A stretch of 64,000 bases of DNA from the NCBI RefSeq assembly GCF_019655055.1, contig NZ_BPFA01000009.1, forward strand, positions 1-64,000. The letters run 5' to 3'. This DNA comes from Shewanella sp. MBTL60-112-B2 (GTDB taxonomy: Bacteria > Pseudomonadota > Gammaproteobacteria > Enterobacterales > Shewanellaceae). Below, one piece after another: positions 52,547 through 60,353 of the stretch (positions within the stretch are counted from its first letter, which is position 1; each line of letters opens with the position of its first letter). A program made the translations under genes and the position numbers. The notes under the pieces were generated by a model that worked only from the letters and a program-made list of their open reading frames with translations, made no database searches and was not told the DNA's origin.

Positions 52547-52568
52547 AAGTGTGATATTTATCACTGTA
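52547..52568. promoter_or_regulatory. CRP site between dmsE and the AraC-like gene
   Basis: AAGTGTGATATTTATCACTGTA fits the 22-bp CRP consensus (TGTGA-N6-TCACT). In Shewanella CRP, not FNR, is the main activator of anaerobic respiration operons, including dms in S. oneidensis. It is about 100 bp before dmsE and 25 bp before the AraC-like start codon, so it might activate the former and repress the latter (inference). Confidence 0.78.
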
Positions 52569-52580
52569 AGGGTTCAAGTA

Positions 52581-53465
52581 ATGGGAAAGATAAGAGTAAC
52601 TAAAGTAGCTAACTTAAATTTTGCTTTAGATATCTCTAATTCAGATGATGTTAAGAAGAAGCTGTTAAGTATAGGGTTAATCAGAACAGATTGGATTTTA
52701 ACAAGCTATGTTAGAAGCTTTCTGAAACAGCAAAGTTTGAATTTTTGCCATAAGCTAGTGGATGTAATAAGGTCTAATATATCTAGCCATTATTATGCAT
52801 CTTTTAATAATGAATTAAGTGTTTTAGATAACCTATCTAAACTAGTCGAGTTTAATAATTTGTCTTCTACGTCACGCTGGGCGTTAGAGGTTAAAGGTGG
52901 GCGTTGCTATATATTCGTTGCTGATACGCTTAATGTTAATGGATATTCTGTCATTGACGAAATTATCTTTGCGACATTTATCTCTGACTATTTACCTTAT
53001 TATTTGGGGCTGGAGTGTGATGACTTTGTAGTACATCTTTGTGGTAAAAGTGATTACTACTCTGATTCATGTAAGCACTTTAGAAATATCGAATTTTCCA
53101 ACTGTTTCACCGGCGTTTCATTTTTAATTGATAATGCTGAAGGGTTACCTAAAGTGGAAAATGAAGAACCATTGTCACTGCCATTTTCTGAGTTAGTTGT
53201 TGCAGCTATCAATACTTGTTTGGTTATGGAGTTGAAAGCGAGTGTTGATAATGTCGCATTTTTATTAGGAATGTCTTCTAAATCTGTTCAAAGGGAGCTA
53301 AGTCGAGATAAATTGAAATTCATGAAAATTGTTAAAGACGTTAGGTTCGCTTTGGTTGAAAGAAAACTCGATAATGTTGTTTTAAAAAATATTTCATTAG
53401 AGGTTAGTCCAAACAGTATTAATAATTTTTATAGGGATTATAAAAAGTATAGGCAGGAAGGATGA
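52581..53465 (+). CDS. AraC-like regulator divergent from dmsEFAB
   Basis: The C-terminal part of this 294-aa protein has a helix-turn-helix (KASVDNVAFLLGMSSKSVQRELSRDKLKFMKIVKDVRFALVERKL) of the AraC/XylS type. The N-terminal ~190 residues do not match a domain that I recognise. Codon use is markedly AT-rich compared with neighbours, hinting at recent acquisition or relaxed expression. The ATG at 52581 (MGKIRVTK) has AAGGG 8 bp upstream; a GTG at 52551 lies inside the CRP site and would add unlikely residues. The divergent position suggests it regulates dmsEFAB. Confidence 0.75.
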   Translation: MGKIRVTKVANLNFALDISNSDDVKKKLLSIGLIRTDWILTSYVRSFLKQQSLNFCHKLVDVIRSNISSHYYASFNNELSVLDNLSKLVEFNNLSSTSRWALEVKGGRCYIFVADTLNVNGYSVIDEIIFATFISDYLPYYLGLECDDFVVHLCGKSDYYSDSCKHFRNIEFSNCFTGVSFLIDNAEGLPKVENEEPLSLPFSELVVAAINTCLVMELKASVDNVAFLLGMSSKSVQRELSRDKLKFMKIVKDVRFALVERKLDNVVLKNISLEVSPNSINNFYRDYKKYRQEG

Positions 53466-53487
53466 TTTTAAATAATCCACTTCCTGC
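53453..53487 (+). terminator. Hairpin spanning the AraC-like stop codon
   Basis: GCAGGAAGGAT pairs with ATCC-CTTCCTGC with one bulge, and the stop codon lies in between. It may terminate transcription between the AraC-like (+) and rhodanese (-) genes. Confidence 0.55.
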
Positions 53488-53524
53488 ATAATTAAATAAA
53501 ATAGCTACGAAAGTAATGGGAGCT

Positions 53525-53851
53525 TTATCGTTTAGGCTGACTGCCAAGCAGATCTTTTAATGCACCGCCATTAATCACGTTCTTTAAGCCATTAGCCGTT
53601 AAGATATCGCAGCCCTTTTGGGCGCGAATACCTGCGCCGCAATAAAGCACAAACACTTGCTGACGGTTTTCAATCTTGTGCAGCCAAGTATCTAAGGTGT
53701 CTAAAGGTGCATTGATCGCTTGCGGTAGGTGACCACTGGCAAACTCTTGCGGCGAGCGCACATCAATCACGGTCGCACCGTCTTCTATCAGTTGCCAGCA
53801 TTGGCTACCCGCAGGCTTGGTCGATAACTTTGAAATTTGAGTGTTTAACAT
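53525..53851 (-). CDS. Single-domain rhodanese
   Basis: This 108-aa single-domain rhodanese of the PspE/GlpE kind has the active-site loop VLYCGAGIRAQKG with catalytic Cys, and VIDVRSPQEFASGHLPQAINAPL before it, the family signature. It moves sulfane sulfur to thiols or cyanide. No signal peptide is apparent, so it is cytoplasmic. The ATG at 53851 has AGAGG 5 bp upstream; a GTG two codons earlier is less likely. It is flanked by a long repeat region and the convergent AraC-like gene. Confidence 0.88.
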   Translation of the reverse strand: MLNTQISKLSTKPAGSQCWQLIEDGATVIDVRSPQEFASGHLPQAINAPLDTLDTWLHKIENRQQVFVLYCGAGIRAQKGCDILTANGLKNVINGGALKDLLGSQPKR

Positions 53852-54027
53852 AACCACCTCTATTTATTATTCTCTGGGATTTTGTTTGAAGCTAGCTGAA
53901 CAAAACTTGTACTGATATTTAAACCTTTAATTAGATTAATTTCAATAAGTTTTTTCTAATGATTGGGCTGTGTTGGTTAACGGTATGGCTAGATAGAGAA
54001 AATTAACTTTGAAAATCAGCAATAAAC

Positions 54028-54574
54028 AAGGTACTAGGTTCTAGGGCGCTGAGCTTTAAAACAAGGTACGAGATCCTAGGACGCTTCGCTGCGAGGACGG
54101 GCTAAAGCCCTGCTAGGAAAGTCAAAAGCTAAAAGCACCACCTTTACCATTTCTTAGTTTTAAAACAAGATACGAGCATCCTAGGATGCTTCGCTGCGAG
54201 GATGGGCTACGCCCTGCTAGGAACAGCAAAGTCCAAAAGCATCACTGGTGTACTTTGTGAGCTTTCCGGCTTTCTGTAGGTCGGCATTTATGCCGACAAA
54301 TTCTTTATAAAAACCAAGCTTGATGGGCTAAAGCCCAACCTACTTAAAAATATGCTTTCCATCTTAGCTTTAAACAAGGACTTAGGTTCTAGTGCGCTGC
54401 GCTTGGAGGACGGGCTAAAGCCCTGCTAGGAAAAGCAAAAGCCAAAAGAACCATCTTTGCCAGTTCTTAGCTTTTCCGATCTTTTCCGTAAGCATAGCGT
54501 TCCGTAAGGCCGTAGGCCGTTCGTCTTTGCTTTCCCTAGGACCTTTCTTAGCCTTTCCTAGGCCCTAGTACCTT
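54028..54574. repeat. CCTAGG-rich intergenic element, copy 4
   Basis: This fills most of the 736-bp gap between the rhodanese and the aryl-polyene operon. The ends are perfect 11-bp inverted repeats: AAGGTACTAGG (54028-54038) and CCTAGTACCTT (54564-54574). Inside are two internal duplications of a GATCCTAGGACGCTTCGCTG / GCATCCTAGGATGCTTCGCTG type, AGCAAAGTCCAAAAGCATC, a GTAGGTCGGCATTTATGCCGAC hairpin and GTAAGGCCGTAGGCCGTTCG. The right end is 13 bp from the following stop codon. It is in the same orientation as copy 2. Confidence 0.8.
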
Positions 54575-54587
54575 CTATTCCTAGAAC

Positions 54588-55835
54588 CTATCTTTTAAAC
54601 CGCTTAAAGATAAGCGAAGTATTGATACCGCCGAAGGCGAAGTTATTACTCATCACATAGTCGGTTTCAAGCAAGCGGATCTCGTCTTTGATGTAGTCCA
54701 GCTTACCGCATTCAGGATCGATTTCAGTTAGGTTCAGCGTAGGTGCAAACCAACCCTCGTTCATCATCTCTATGCTGACCCAGGCCTCTAGCGCGCCGCA
54801 AGCGCCCAATGTGTGGCCGGTGTAGCTCTTAAGTGATGAGATAGGCTGTGATGAGCCAAATACAGCATGGGTCGCTTGAGTTTCGGCGATATCACCACGA
54901 TCGGTTGCCGTGCCGTGGGCATTCACATAACCAATTTTATCAGGGGTAATAGCAGCATCTTTCAGCGCTAAGCGAATTGCTGTTTCCATGGTTGCACTAT
55001 TAGGCTGAGTCACATGTAGACCGTCGGCATTAGTGCCAAAACCAATGATTTCAGCATAGATTTTTGCGCCGCGAGCCTGAGCATGCTCCAGTTCCTCTAG
55101 CACTAAGGTACAAGCACCTTCACCTATCACCAGACCGTCGCGGTTTTTATCAAACGGGCGTGGGTTTTCAGTTGGTGCATCATTTTTAGTGCTGGTGGCA
55201 AACAGGGTGTCGAATACTACTGCTTCGGTGGGGCAAAGTTCTTCGCCGCCGCCTGCTAGCATCAGATCTTGCTGGCCATATTTAATGGCTTCATAGGCGT
55301 AACCTATGCCTTGACTGCCAGAGGTACAGGCGCTGCTGGTAGTATGCACACGGCCTTTGAGGCCGAAGAATACGCCGACGTTCACCGCCGTTGTATGCGC
55401 CATCATACGGATATAGCTGGTGGCGGTAACGCCAGACATATCGCCATCCTTTAGCATGTCACCAAACGCAATAATTGGATCGGTACTGCCGGTGGATGAT
55501 CCGTAGGCTATGCCCATAGCGCCAGAGGTGACCACAGGATCATCCAGCAAGTTAGCATCTATTAGCGCTAGTTCACTAGCACGGGTGGCCATAATCGATA
55601 CTCGACCCATGGAGCGGATCTTTTTGCGTTTATAATGGCTCGGCACTTCAAAGTCAGTAATTGGCGCGGCCAAACGAGTATGCAGATCTTCAAACCTATC
55701 CCATTCATCCATACGAACCACGCAATTTTTTTGCGTCTTTAAGCTATCGGCAATCGTTGGCCAGTCATGACCCAGTGCCGAAATACCACCAATACCTGTG
55801 ATCACTACGCGGCGAGGAAAAGCGGCTTGGCTCAT
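54588..55835 (-). CDS. Beta-ketoacyl-ACP synthase, aryl-polyene type
   Basis: This 415-aa KAS-II-like condensing enzyme has the active-site cysteine in TTSSACTSGSQG and the two histidines in VNAHGTATDRGD and TGHTLGACGALEA, so it should be catalytically intact. It is the last gene of a minus-strand operon of ketoreductase, dehydratase, second ketosynthase, lipoprotein, FAD enzyme, MMPL exporter, LolA-like carrier and thioesterase, the order found in aryl-polyene (APE) clusters. It overlaps the ketoreductase gene by 4 bp. It would extend the polyene chain rather than make ordinary fatty acid. Confidence 0.9.
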   Translation of the reverse strand: MSQAAFPRRVVITGIGGISALGHDWPTIADSLKTQKNCVVRMDEWDRFEDLHTRLAAPITDFEVPSHYKRKKIRSMGRVSIMATRASELALIDANLLDDPVVTSGAMGIAYGSSTGSTDPIIAFGDMLKDGDMSGVTATSYIRMMAHTTAVNVGVFFGLKGRVHTTSSACTSGSQGIGYAYEAIKYGQQDLMLAGGGEELCPTEAVVFDTLFATSTKNDAPTENPRPFDKNRDGLVIGEGACTLVLEELEHAQARGAKIYAEIIGFGTNADGLHVTQPNSATMETAIRLALKDAAITPDKIGYVNAHGTATDRGDIAETQATHAVFGSSQPISSLKSYTGHTLGACGALEAWVSIEMMNEGWFAPTLNLTEIDPECGKLDYIKDEIRLLETDYVMSNNFAFGGINTSLIFKRFKR

Positions 55836-56557
55836 ATCATGCCTCCGTTAACCGAGATAACCTGACGTGTCACGTAGGCGGCATCTTCCGACATTAAATA
55901 GTTGGCGAGTCCAGCGATTTCAGAAGGCTTACCCATGCGGCGCATAGGAACTAAAGTATTAACCATCTCTTTAGGGATATCGCTGACCATATCGGTTTCG
56001 ATTAATCCCGGCGCGATGCAGTTAACGGTAATTTTGCGTTTCGCGAGTTCTAGAGAAAGAGCCTTGGTTGCGCCGATAATGCCGGCCTTAGATGCACTGT
56101 AGTTGACCTGGCCGCGGTTACCCGCAATACCAGATACTGACGCTAGCGTAATAATGCGTCCACCTTGACGGCTTTGCACCATAGGCATCACGGTTGGGTG
56201 AATCACGTTATAGAAACCATCTAGGTTAGTGTGTACTACACTGTCCCACTCGTTTTCTGTCATTGCGGGAAAGGCGGTGTCGGCATTAATGCCAGCATTG
56301 AGCACTACGCCGTAATAAGCGCCGTGTTGTTCGATATCTTGCTCAATCGATTGCTTTACAGCGGCTCTATCGGCGATATCAAACTGCAAACAGCTGACCT
56401 TAATACCTAGCAGTTCTAACTCAGCCTTAGTGGCATCGGCGGCATTTTGGTTGCTATGAAAGTGCATGGCGATATCGAAGCCCGAGGCGGCAAGTTTCAG
56501 TGCGATGGCCTTACCTATGCCGCGGCTTGAGCCGGTGATTAATACTCTCTTGGTCAT
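55832..56557 (-). CDS. 3-oxoacyl-ACP reductase, FabG-like
   Basis: This 241-aa short-chain dehydrogenase reduces the keto group on ACP-bound chains with NADPH. It shows GSSRGIGKAIA (cofactor loop), NAGINADTAF, the catalytic serine in SVSGIAGNRGQ and the YSASK motif. VNCIAPGLIETDM and VTRQVISVNGGM are FabG-like. It is part of the APE-type operon; the stop overlaps the ketosynthase start by 4 bp (ATGA). The next gene upstream begins 78 bp away. Confidence 0.9.
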   Translation of the reverse strand: MTKRVLITGSSRGIGKAIALKLAASGFDIAMHFHSNQNAADATKAELELLGIKVSCLQFDIADRAAVKQSIEQDIEQHGAYYGVVLNAGINADTAFPAMTENEWDSVVHTNLDGFYNVIHPTVMPMVQSRQGGRIITLASVSGIAGNRGQVNYSASKAGIIGATKALSLELAKRKITVNCIAPGLIETDMVSDIPKEMVNTLVPMRRMGKPSEIAGLANYLMSEDAAYVTRQVISVNGGMI

Positions 56558-56635
56558 ACTATTACTCCCTGCGTAGCTGCCTTGTTCTGTAAAACGCTGT
56601 TATGTTTGGCGCTACGCCTCTGTCTTGTCAATTTA

Positions 56636-57112
56636 TCAGTCGGTCGAGTCGGCAATATACGCCTGAGTATCTTGGGGCTGAAACACATTCACATTGGCTT
56701 CGGCGACGACCACTTGGTTATGTAATATTTGGCAATCGAATACCGCCAACCCAGACTCTTCCTGGTAAAGGCGAATGACGCGAGTCAGGTAGCTTTGCCC
56801 TGCATCAAATTGTGATATGTGCATCTTAAGTTTACGACTGCCTAATAGGAATCCTACGCGAATAATGTCATCGCGTAGATGGGCTTCAACGCCTGCTAGT
56901 GCAGCGATGCTCTGCGCCATGTACTCGATGCCCACATAGTTAGGCACGCCATTTAAAAGACTGTCGAAATAGGGACTAGAGGCAGATATATCGGTTTGAG
57001 TTAGCAAGCTATCATGGCTGTGCTCAAGCAGTTTAGTGATTAAAATCATTGGCTCGCGATGAGGGATAAACTCAGCAACGTCGCACTCTGAAAGCTTTGT
57101 TGGGTCAAACAT
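56636..57112 (-). CDS. Hotdog-fold 3-hydroxyacyl-ACP dehydratase (FabZ-like)
   Basis: This 158-aa protein resembles FabZ-type dehydratases: AEFIPHREPMILITKLLEHSHDS carries the catalytic histidine and GIEYMAQSIAALAGVEAHLR the helix with the acidic residue. VGFLLGSRKLKMHISQFDAGQ follows. It would remove water to form the conjugated double bonds of an aryl polyene. The start overlaps the upstream ketosynthase by 8 bp, showing translational coupling. Confidence 0.85.
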   Translation of the reverse strand: MFDPTKLSECDVAEFIPHREPMILITKLLEHSHDSLLTQTDISASSPYFDSLLNGVPNYVGIEYMAQSIAALAGVEAHLRDDIIRVGFLLGSRKLKMHISQFDAGQSYLTRVIRLYQEESGLAVFDCQILHNQVVVAEANVNVFQPQDTQAYIADSTD

Positions 57113-58376
57113 CTTGGGTTATCTCTTGTGGGCCATTACCTAATCGATGGCTTGTAGTGCTGAGCTTACGGCTTAAGATCAGGCAGGCATTACTGCCACC
57201 AAAGGCAAAAGAGTTACTCATCACATGGCATAAATTGGCTTGCATGCCCTTGCTCACTAGCGCGAGTGTCGGGTCGTTGGGATCTTGTTGCTTATCCCAA
57301 ACCTGTGGCGGTAAATATTGCTGCTTATTGTAATCACTGAGTAGCAGATAGCAAAATGCCGCTTCAATTGCGCCAGCAGCGCCTAAAGTGTGCCCTGTTA
57401 GCGGCTTGGTTGAGCTGCATGGAGGTAAGCTACTGCTAAACACCGTATGCACCGCACGGCTTTCCATAGCGTCATTTTTTGGGGTCGCAGTCCCATGTAA
57501 GTTGAGGTAATCAATTTGCTCTGGCTGTAAGTCTGCCATCATTAGCGCAGCTTGCATGGCTGCTATCGCGCCACGACCTTCAGGGTGAGGCGCTGAAATA
57601 TGATGAGCATCGCTAGACTCGCCAATACCACTTAACACAATTGCAGTGCTCTCTGTCGCTGGGGTTTCTACAGCCACTTTCTCTAACGTAAACAGTGCGC
57701 CGCCTTCACCTATGTTGATCCCATCGCGGTTTTGGCTGAAAGGTTGGCAGTGTCCGCTAGAGATAGACTCGAGTGAGTGGAAGCCGTTAAGAGTCAATTG
57801 GCACAGGGTATCGATGCCGCCGACAATGACCATATCGCAAACGTCTGCATCGATAAGCCGCTTTGCGCTGCCAAAGACCTTGGCGCTGGAAGAGCAAGCG
57901 GTAGAGACGGTGTAACATGGACCGTTTAACTTAAAGTAGCTCTGTAGAAACTCGCTGGTGTTGCCTAATTCCTGTTTAGCATAGTCGTAATCTTGGGGGA
58001 ATTCCCCTGAATGTCGCTGCTCGGCAAGCGCCACCTCACCGGTAGCAATGCCTGATGTGCTGGTACCGATAACCAGGCCGATCCGCTGGTTGCCGTATTG
58101 GGTTTTGGCTCGCTCAACGGCAGCTTCGATTTGCTGTGCGATAAGCAGAGTCAGCTGATTGTTTCGAGTATCAAACTGCTTTAAGGCGGCAGGGATGGTA
58201 GGCAATGTGGCATCGACCTGACCTACCAGTACGGCACGCTCAAACAATAGATCTTCTCGCCACTGCATGCCGTGAATACTGCCTGCAATCAAATTGTCGA
58301 GCACAGCTTGAGGCGTTAGCCCTAAGGGGGTGCATAAACCTAAATGTGTTATCGCAATTGGGGTCGTTGAACTCAC
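57105..58376 (-). CDS. Second beta-ketoacyl-ACP synthase, aryl-polyene type
   Basis: This 423-aa ketosynthase has the catalytic cysteine in YTVSTACSSSAKVFGS, and the histidines in LNLHGTATPKNDAMES and KPLTGHTLGAAGAIEAAF. Active-site residues are complete, so it need not be a chain-length factor. It would be paired with the first ketosynthase and a third one further upstream in full clusters. It overlaps the dehydratase gene by 8 bp. Confidence 0.9.
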   Translation of the reverse strand: MSSTTPIAITHLGLCTPLGLTPQAVLDNLIAGSIHGMQWREDLLFERAVLVGQVDATLPTIPAALKQFDTRNNQLTLLIAQQIEAAVERAKTQYGNQRIGLVIGTSTSGIATGEVALAEQRHSGEFPQDYDYAKQELGNTSEFLQSYFKLNGPCYTVSTACSSSAKVFGSAKRLIDADVCDMVIVGGIDTLCQLTLNGFHSLESISSGHCQPFSQNRDGINIGEGGALFTLEKVAVETPATESTAIVLSGIGESSDAHHISAPHPEGRGAIAAMQAALMMADLQPEQIDYLNLHGTATPKNDAMESRAVHTVFSSSLPPCSSTKPLTGHTLGAAGAIEAAFCYLLLSDYNKQQYLPPQVWDKQQDPNDPTLALVSKGMQANLCHVMSNSFAFGGSNACLILSRKLSTTSHRLGNGPQEITQDV

Positions 58377-58398
58377 TTAAATATCCACTCAGTCAGGT

Positions 58399-59076
58399 TT
58401 ATAACGGGCTAATACTCAACTTGAAGTTAGCCGCCGGAATGTTGAGATTAACATCAGCCTGCCACTTGTCTAAATTGCTTTTGTTTAAGCTGCTTTCGCT
58501 TAAGTTGCTATCATCTAAACGGTTATAGCGTATTGTTATTATCGGCTGCTCGTCAGCTGCAGAGTCAATAGTGCCATTTTTAGCATTATTGTTAGCAAAG
58601 AATAGCCCGCGACACAAAGTGGCATCGCATGGGTAGCTTTGCACTTTCGCCCCTTGTAAGTGGCGGTTTACGCTTGTGTCGGGCCAGTATATCAATTGCA
58701 TAATAGCTAACAGGTATTCAGCTTTAAATTGATCCCCTAGAAGCTGGCTCTGTTCGCTGATTAAAGTGTTACCGTCATAGGTAAGGGTGAATAGAGCTTG
58801 CCCAAGTGGGGCGAGGCCTACCAAGGTCAACTGTTGGCCTGTAATTTCCAACTGACTTAACAGTTCATGCTGGTTATCTGTGGTCTCAATACTGACTTTT
58901 TGTGTCGCGCTAATAGCTTGCTTGTTGTCAGTTAAGTCTTGCTGGGAGACAGGTGCTAAGCAATAGTTAACATCAGCTGCTAGCTCGACACAGGTTTGAC
59001 GCTGCAGTGTCTGGCTGCAGGCTGTGATTAATAGACATAGGCCTGCGAAGGCGAGTATTTTGCTTAACTGCGACAT
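58399..59076 (-). CDS. DUF3261 lipoprotein of the aryl-polyene operon
   Basis: This 225-aa lipoprotein (ILAFAGLCLLITACSQ; Cys20) belongs to the DUF3261 family, which is a fixed part of APE clusters. It is rich in polar residues with beta-like segments, and presumably helps carry or insert the polyene lipid in the outer membrane. It overlaps the FAD enzyme gene by 13 bp. The function is only inferred from family context. Confidence 0.82.
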   Translation of the reverse strand: MSQLSKILAFAGLCLLITACSQTLQRQTCVELAADVNYCLAPVSQQDLTDNKQAISATQKVSIETTDNQHELLSQLEITGQQLTLVGLAPLGQALFTLTYDGNTLISEQSQLLGDQFKAEYLLAIMQLIYWPDTSVNRHLQGAKVQSYPCDATLCRGLFFANNNAKNGTIDSAADEQPIITIRYNRLDDSNLSESSLNKSNLDKWQADVNLNIPAANFKLSISPL

Positions 59077-60353
59077 AGCTCTACTACCATATTTAGGCGG
59101 CGTTTAGACTCACTAACAAACGGGTTTTTCTCGTCCCAAGCATAACCCGCAAGAATAGAGCAGATCATCTGTTTGATCTTGGGATCGGGATCTTCGAAAA
59201 AGATCGCATCTTGAAAACGGCAATCGTACCAAGCTTCGACATAGGTTCTAAAGGTATCGACACCTTTCATCAAAGGGGCGGCGTAATCTTGCTGCCAATC
59301 GACACTCTCGCCATCGAGTTGCTTTATCAGGGTCTTAGTTGCCATCGACGCCGACTGCATGGCGATGGTAACTCCAGATGAAAACACCGGATCGAGAAAC
59401 TCCCCCGCATTTCCCAGTAGCGCAAACTTATCGCTGGCTAAAGTTGTGACGTTGGCGGAGTAGCCTTTCAATAGGCCAGAGGCATTAATTAGCTCGGCGT
59501 TTGCCAGCAGTTTTTTAAGCCCTGGCTCTTGGTTGAGCATTGTCTTGAGTATGCTGTCTAGATCGCCGTCAATATCGCAGTCACCGCCATCATGCAAAAC
59601 ATCTAGTTGATGAGGTTCGCCGACAACACCTACCGAGCAGCGACCATCTCTAAAGGGAATTAGCCAGTACCAGATATCTTGGTTATCAGGGTGTACGCTA
59701 ATAAGGATCTTATTACGATCAAAACTCGGATCGGTAATATTGTCTCGCACGTGGTTAAACACCGCGCTGCGGGTGGGCAGGCTAGAGGGTTTTTCTAAAT
59801 CGAGCAGCCTAGGCAGCACACGGCCAAAGCCGCTGGCATCGAGCACGAACTTGGCTTTTATGCTTTGCGACTCGCCTTTATCGTTAATGACTTTAAGCCT
59901 TGGCTCGGCACTTAAATCGATCGACTCCACACTATGGCCATAGCGAATATCAACCCCTTGTTTTACCGCTTCGTCGGCTAACAGCTTATCGAACTTAGCG
60001 CGTTCAACTTGAAAAGTGGTGCCTGGTCCAGCGGTAAACTTATCGGTAAAGTCGAAGGTGGTATAGCTATCTTGATACTTAAAGGCGGCGCCATTTTTAA
60101 ATTGAAATCCCGCTCGGTTTACCGCTTCTAGCATATTGGCTTCGTTAATTACCGTCATGCAGCAGGGGAGTAAACTCTCGCCGATAGAGAAACGCGGAAA
60201 GTACTGTTTCTCAAGCACTAGCACCTTCTTTCCCTGAGCGTGTAACAAGCTGGCGGCGATACTGCCTGAAGGCCCAGCTCCAATAATGGCGACATCGACA
60301 CTTTCGGATGCATCCGTTTCAAACGTATTCTGAACAGCTTTATCAGTCGGCAT
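59064..60353 (-). CDS. FAD-dependent oxidoreductase (halogenase/geranylgeranyl reductase-like)
   Basis: This 429-aa flavoprotein has the FAD-binding VDVAIIGAGPSGSIAASLLHAQGKKVLVLEKQ, the GDxxG-like motif in KFALLGNAGEFLDPVFSSGVTIAM and ASGFGRVLPRLL. The sequence resembles tryptophan-halogenase-like or geranylgeranyl-reductase-type enzymes and is a common component of the Shewanella/Vibrio type of aryl-polyene cluster. The halogenase catalytic WxWxIP motif is not seen (WYWLIPFRDG is a partial match), so it is unlikely to be a halogenase. Reaction unknown. It overlaps the MMPL gene by 11 bp. Confidence 0.85.
   Translation of the reverse strand: MPTDKAVQNTFETDASESVDVAIIGAGPSGSIAASLLHAQGKKVLVLEKQYFPRFSIGESLLPCCMTVINEANMLEAVNRAGFQFKNGAAFKYQDSYTTFDFTDKFTAGPGTTFQVERAKFDKLLADEAVKQGVDIRYGHSVESIDLSAEPRLKVINDKGESQSIKAKFVLDASGFGRVLPRLLDLEKPSSLPTRSAVFNHVRDNITDPSFDRNKILISVHPDNQDIWYWLIPFRDGRCSVGVVGEPHQLDVLHDGGDCDIDGDLDSILKTMLNQEPGLKKLLANAELINASGLLKGYSANVTTLASDKFALLGNAGEFLDPVFSSGVTIAMQSASMATKTLIKQLDGESVDWQQDYAAPLMKGVDTFRTYVEAWYDCRFQDAIFFEDPDPKIKQMICSILAGYAWDEKNPFVSESKRRLNMVVELCRS

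Noticed and set aside
59740..59943. 67-codon plus-strand frame within the FAD enzyme gene
   Set aside because: Antisense shadow of a well-supported coding sequence.
59064..60353. Calling the FAD enzyme a tryptophan halogenase
   Set aside because: The WxWxIP motif is only partly matched (WYWLIP) and the context is an aryl-polyene operon, so a halogenase reaction is not supported.
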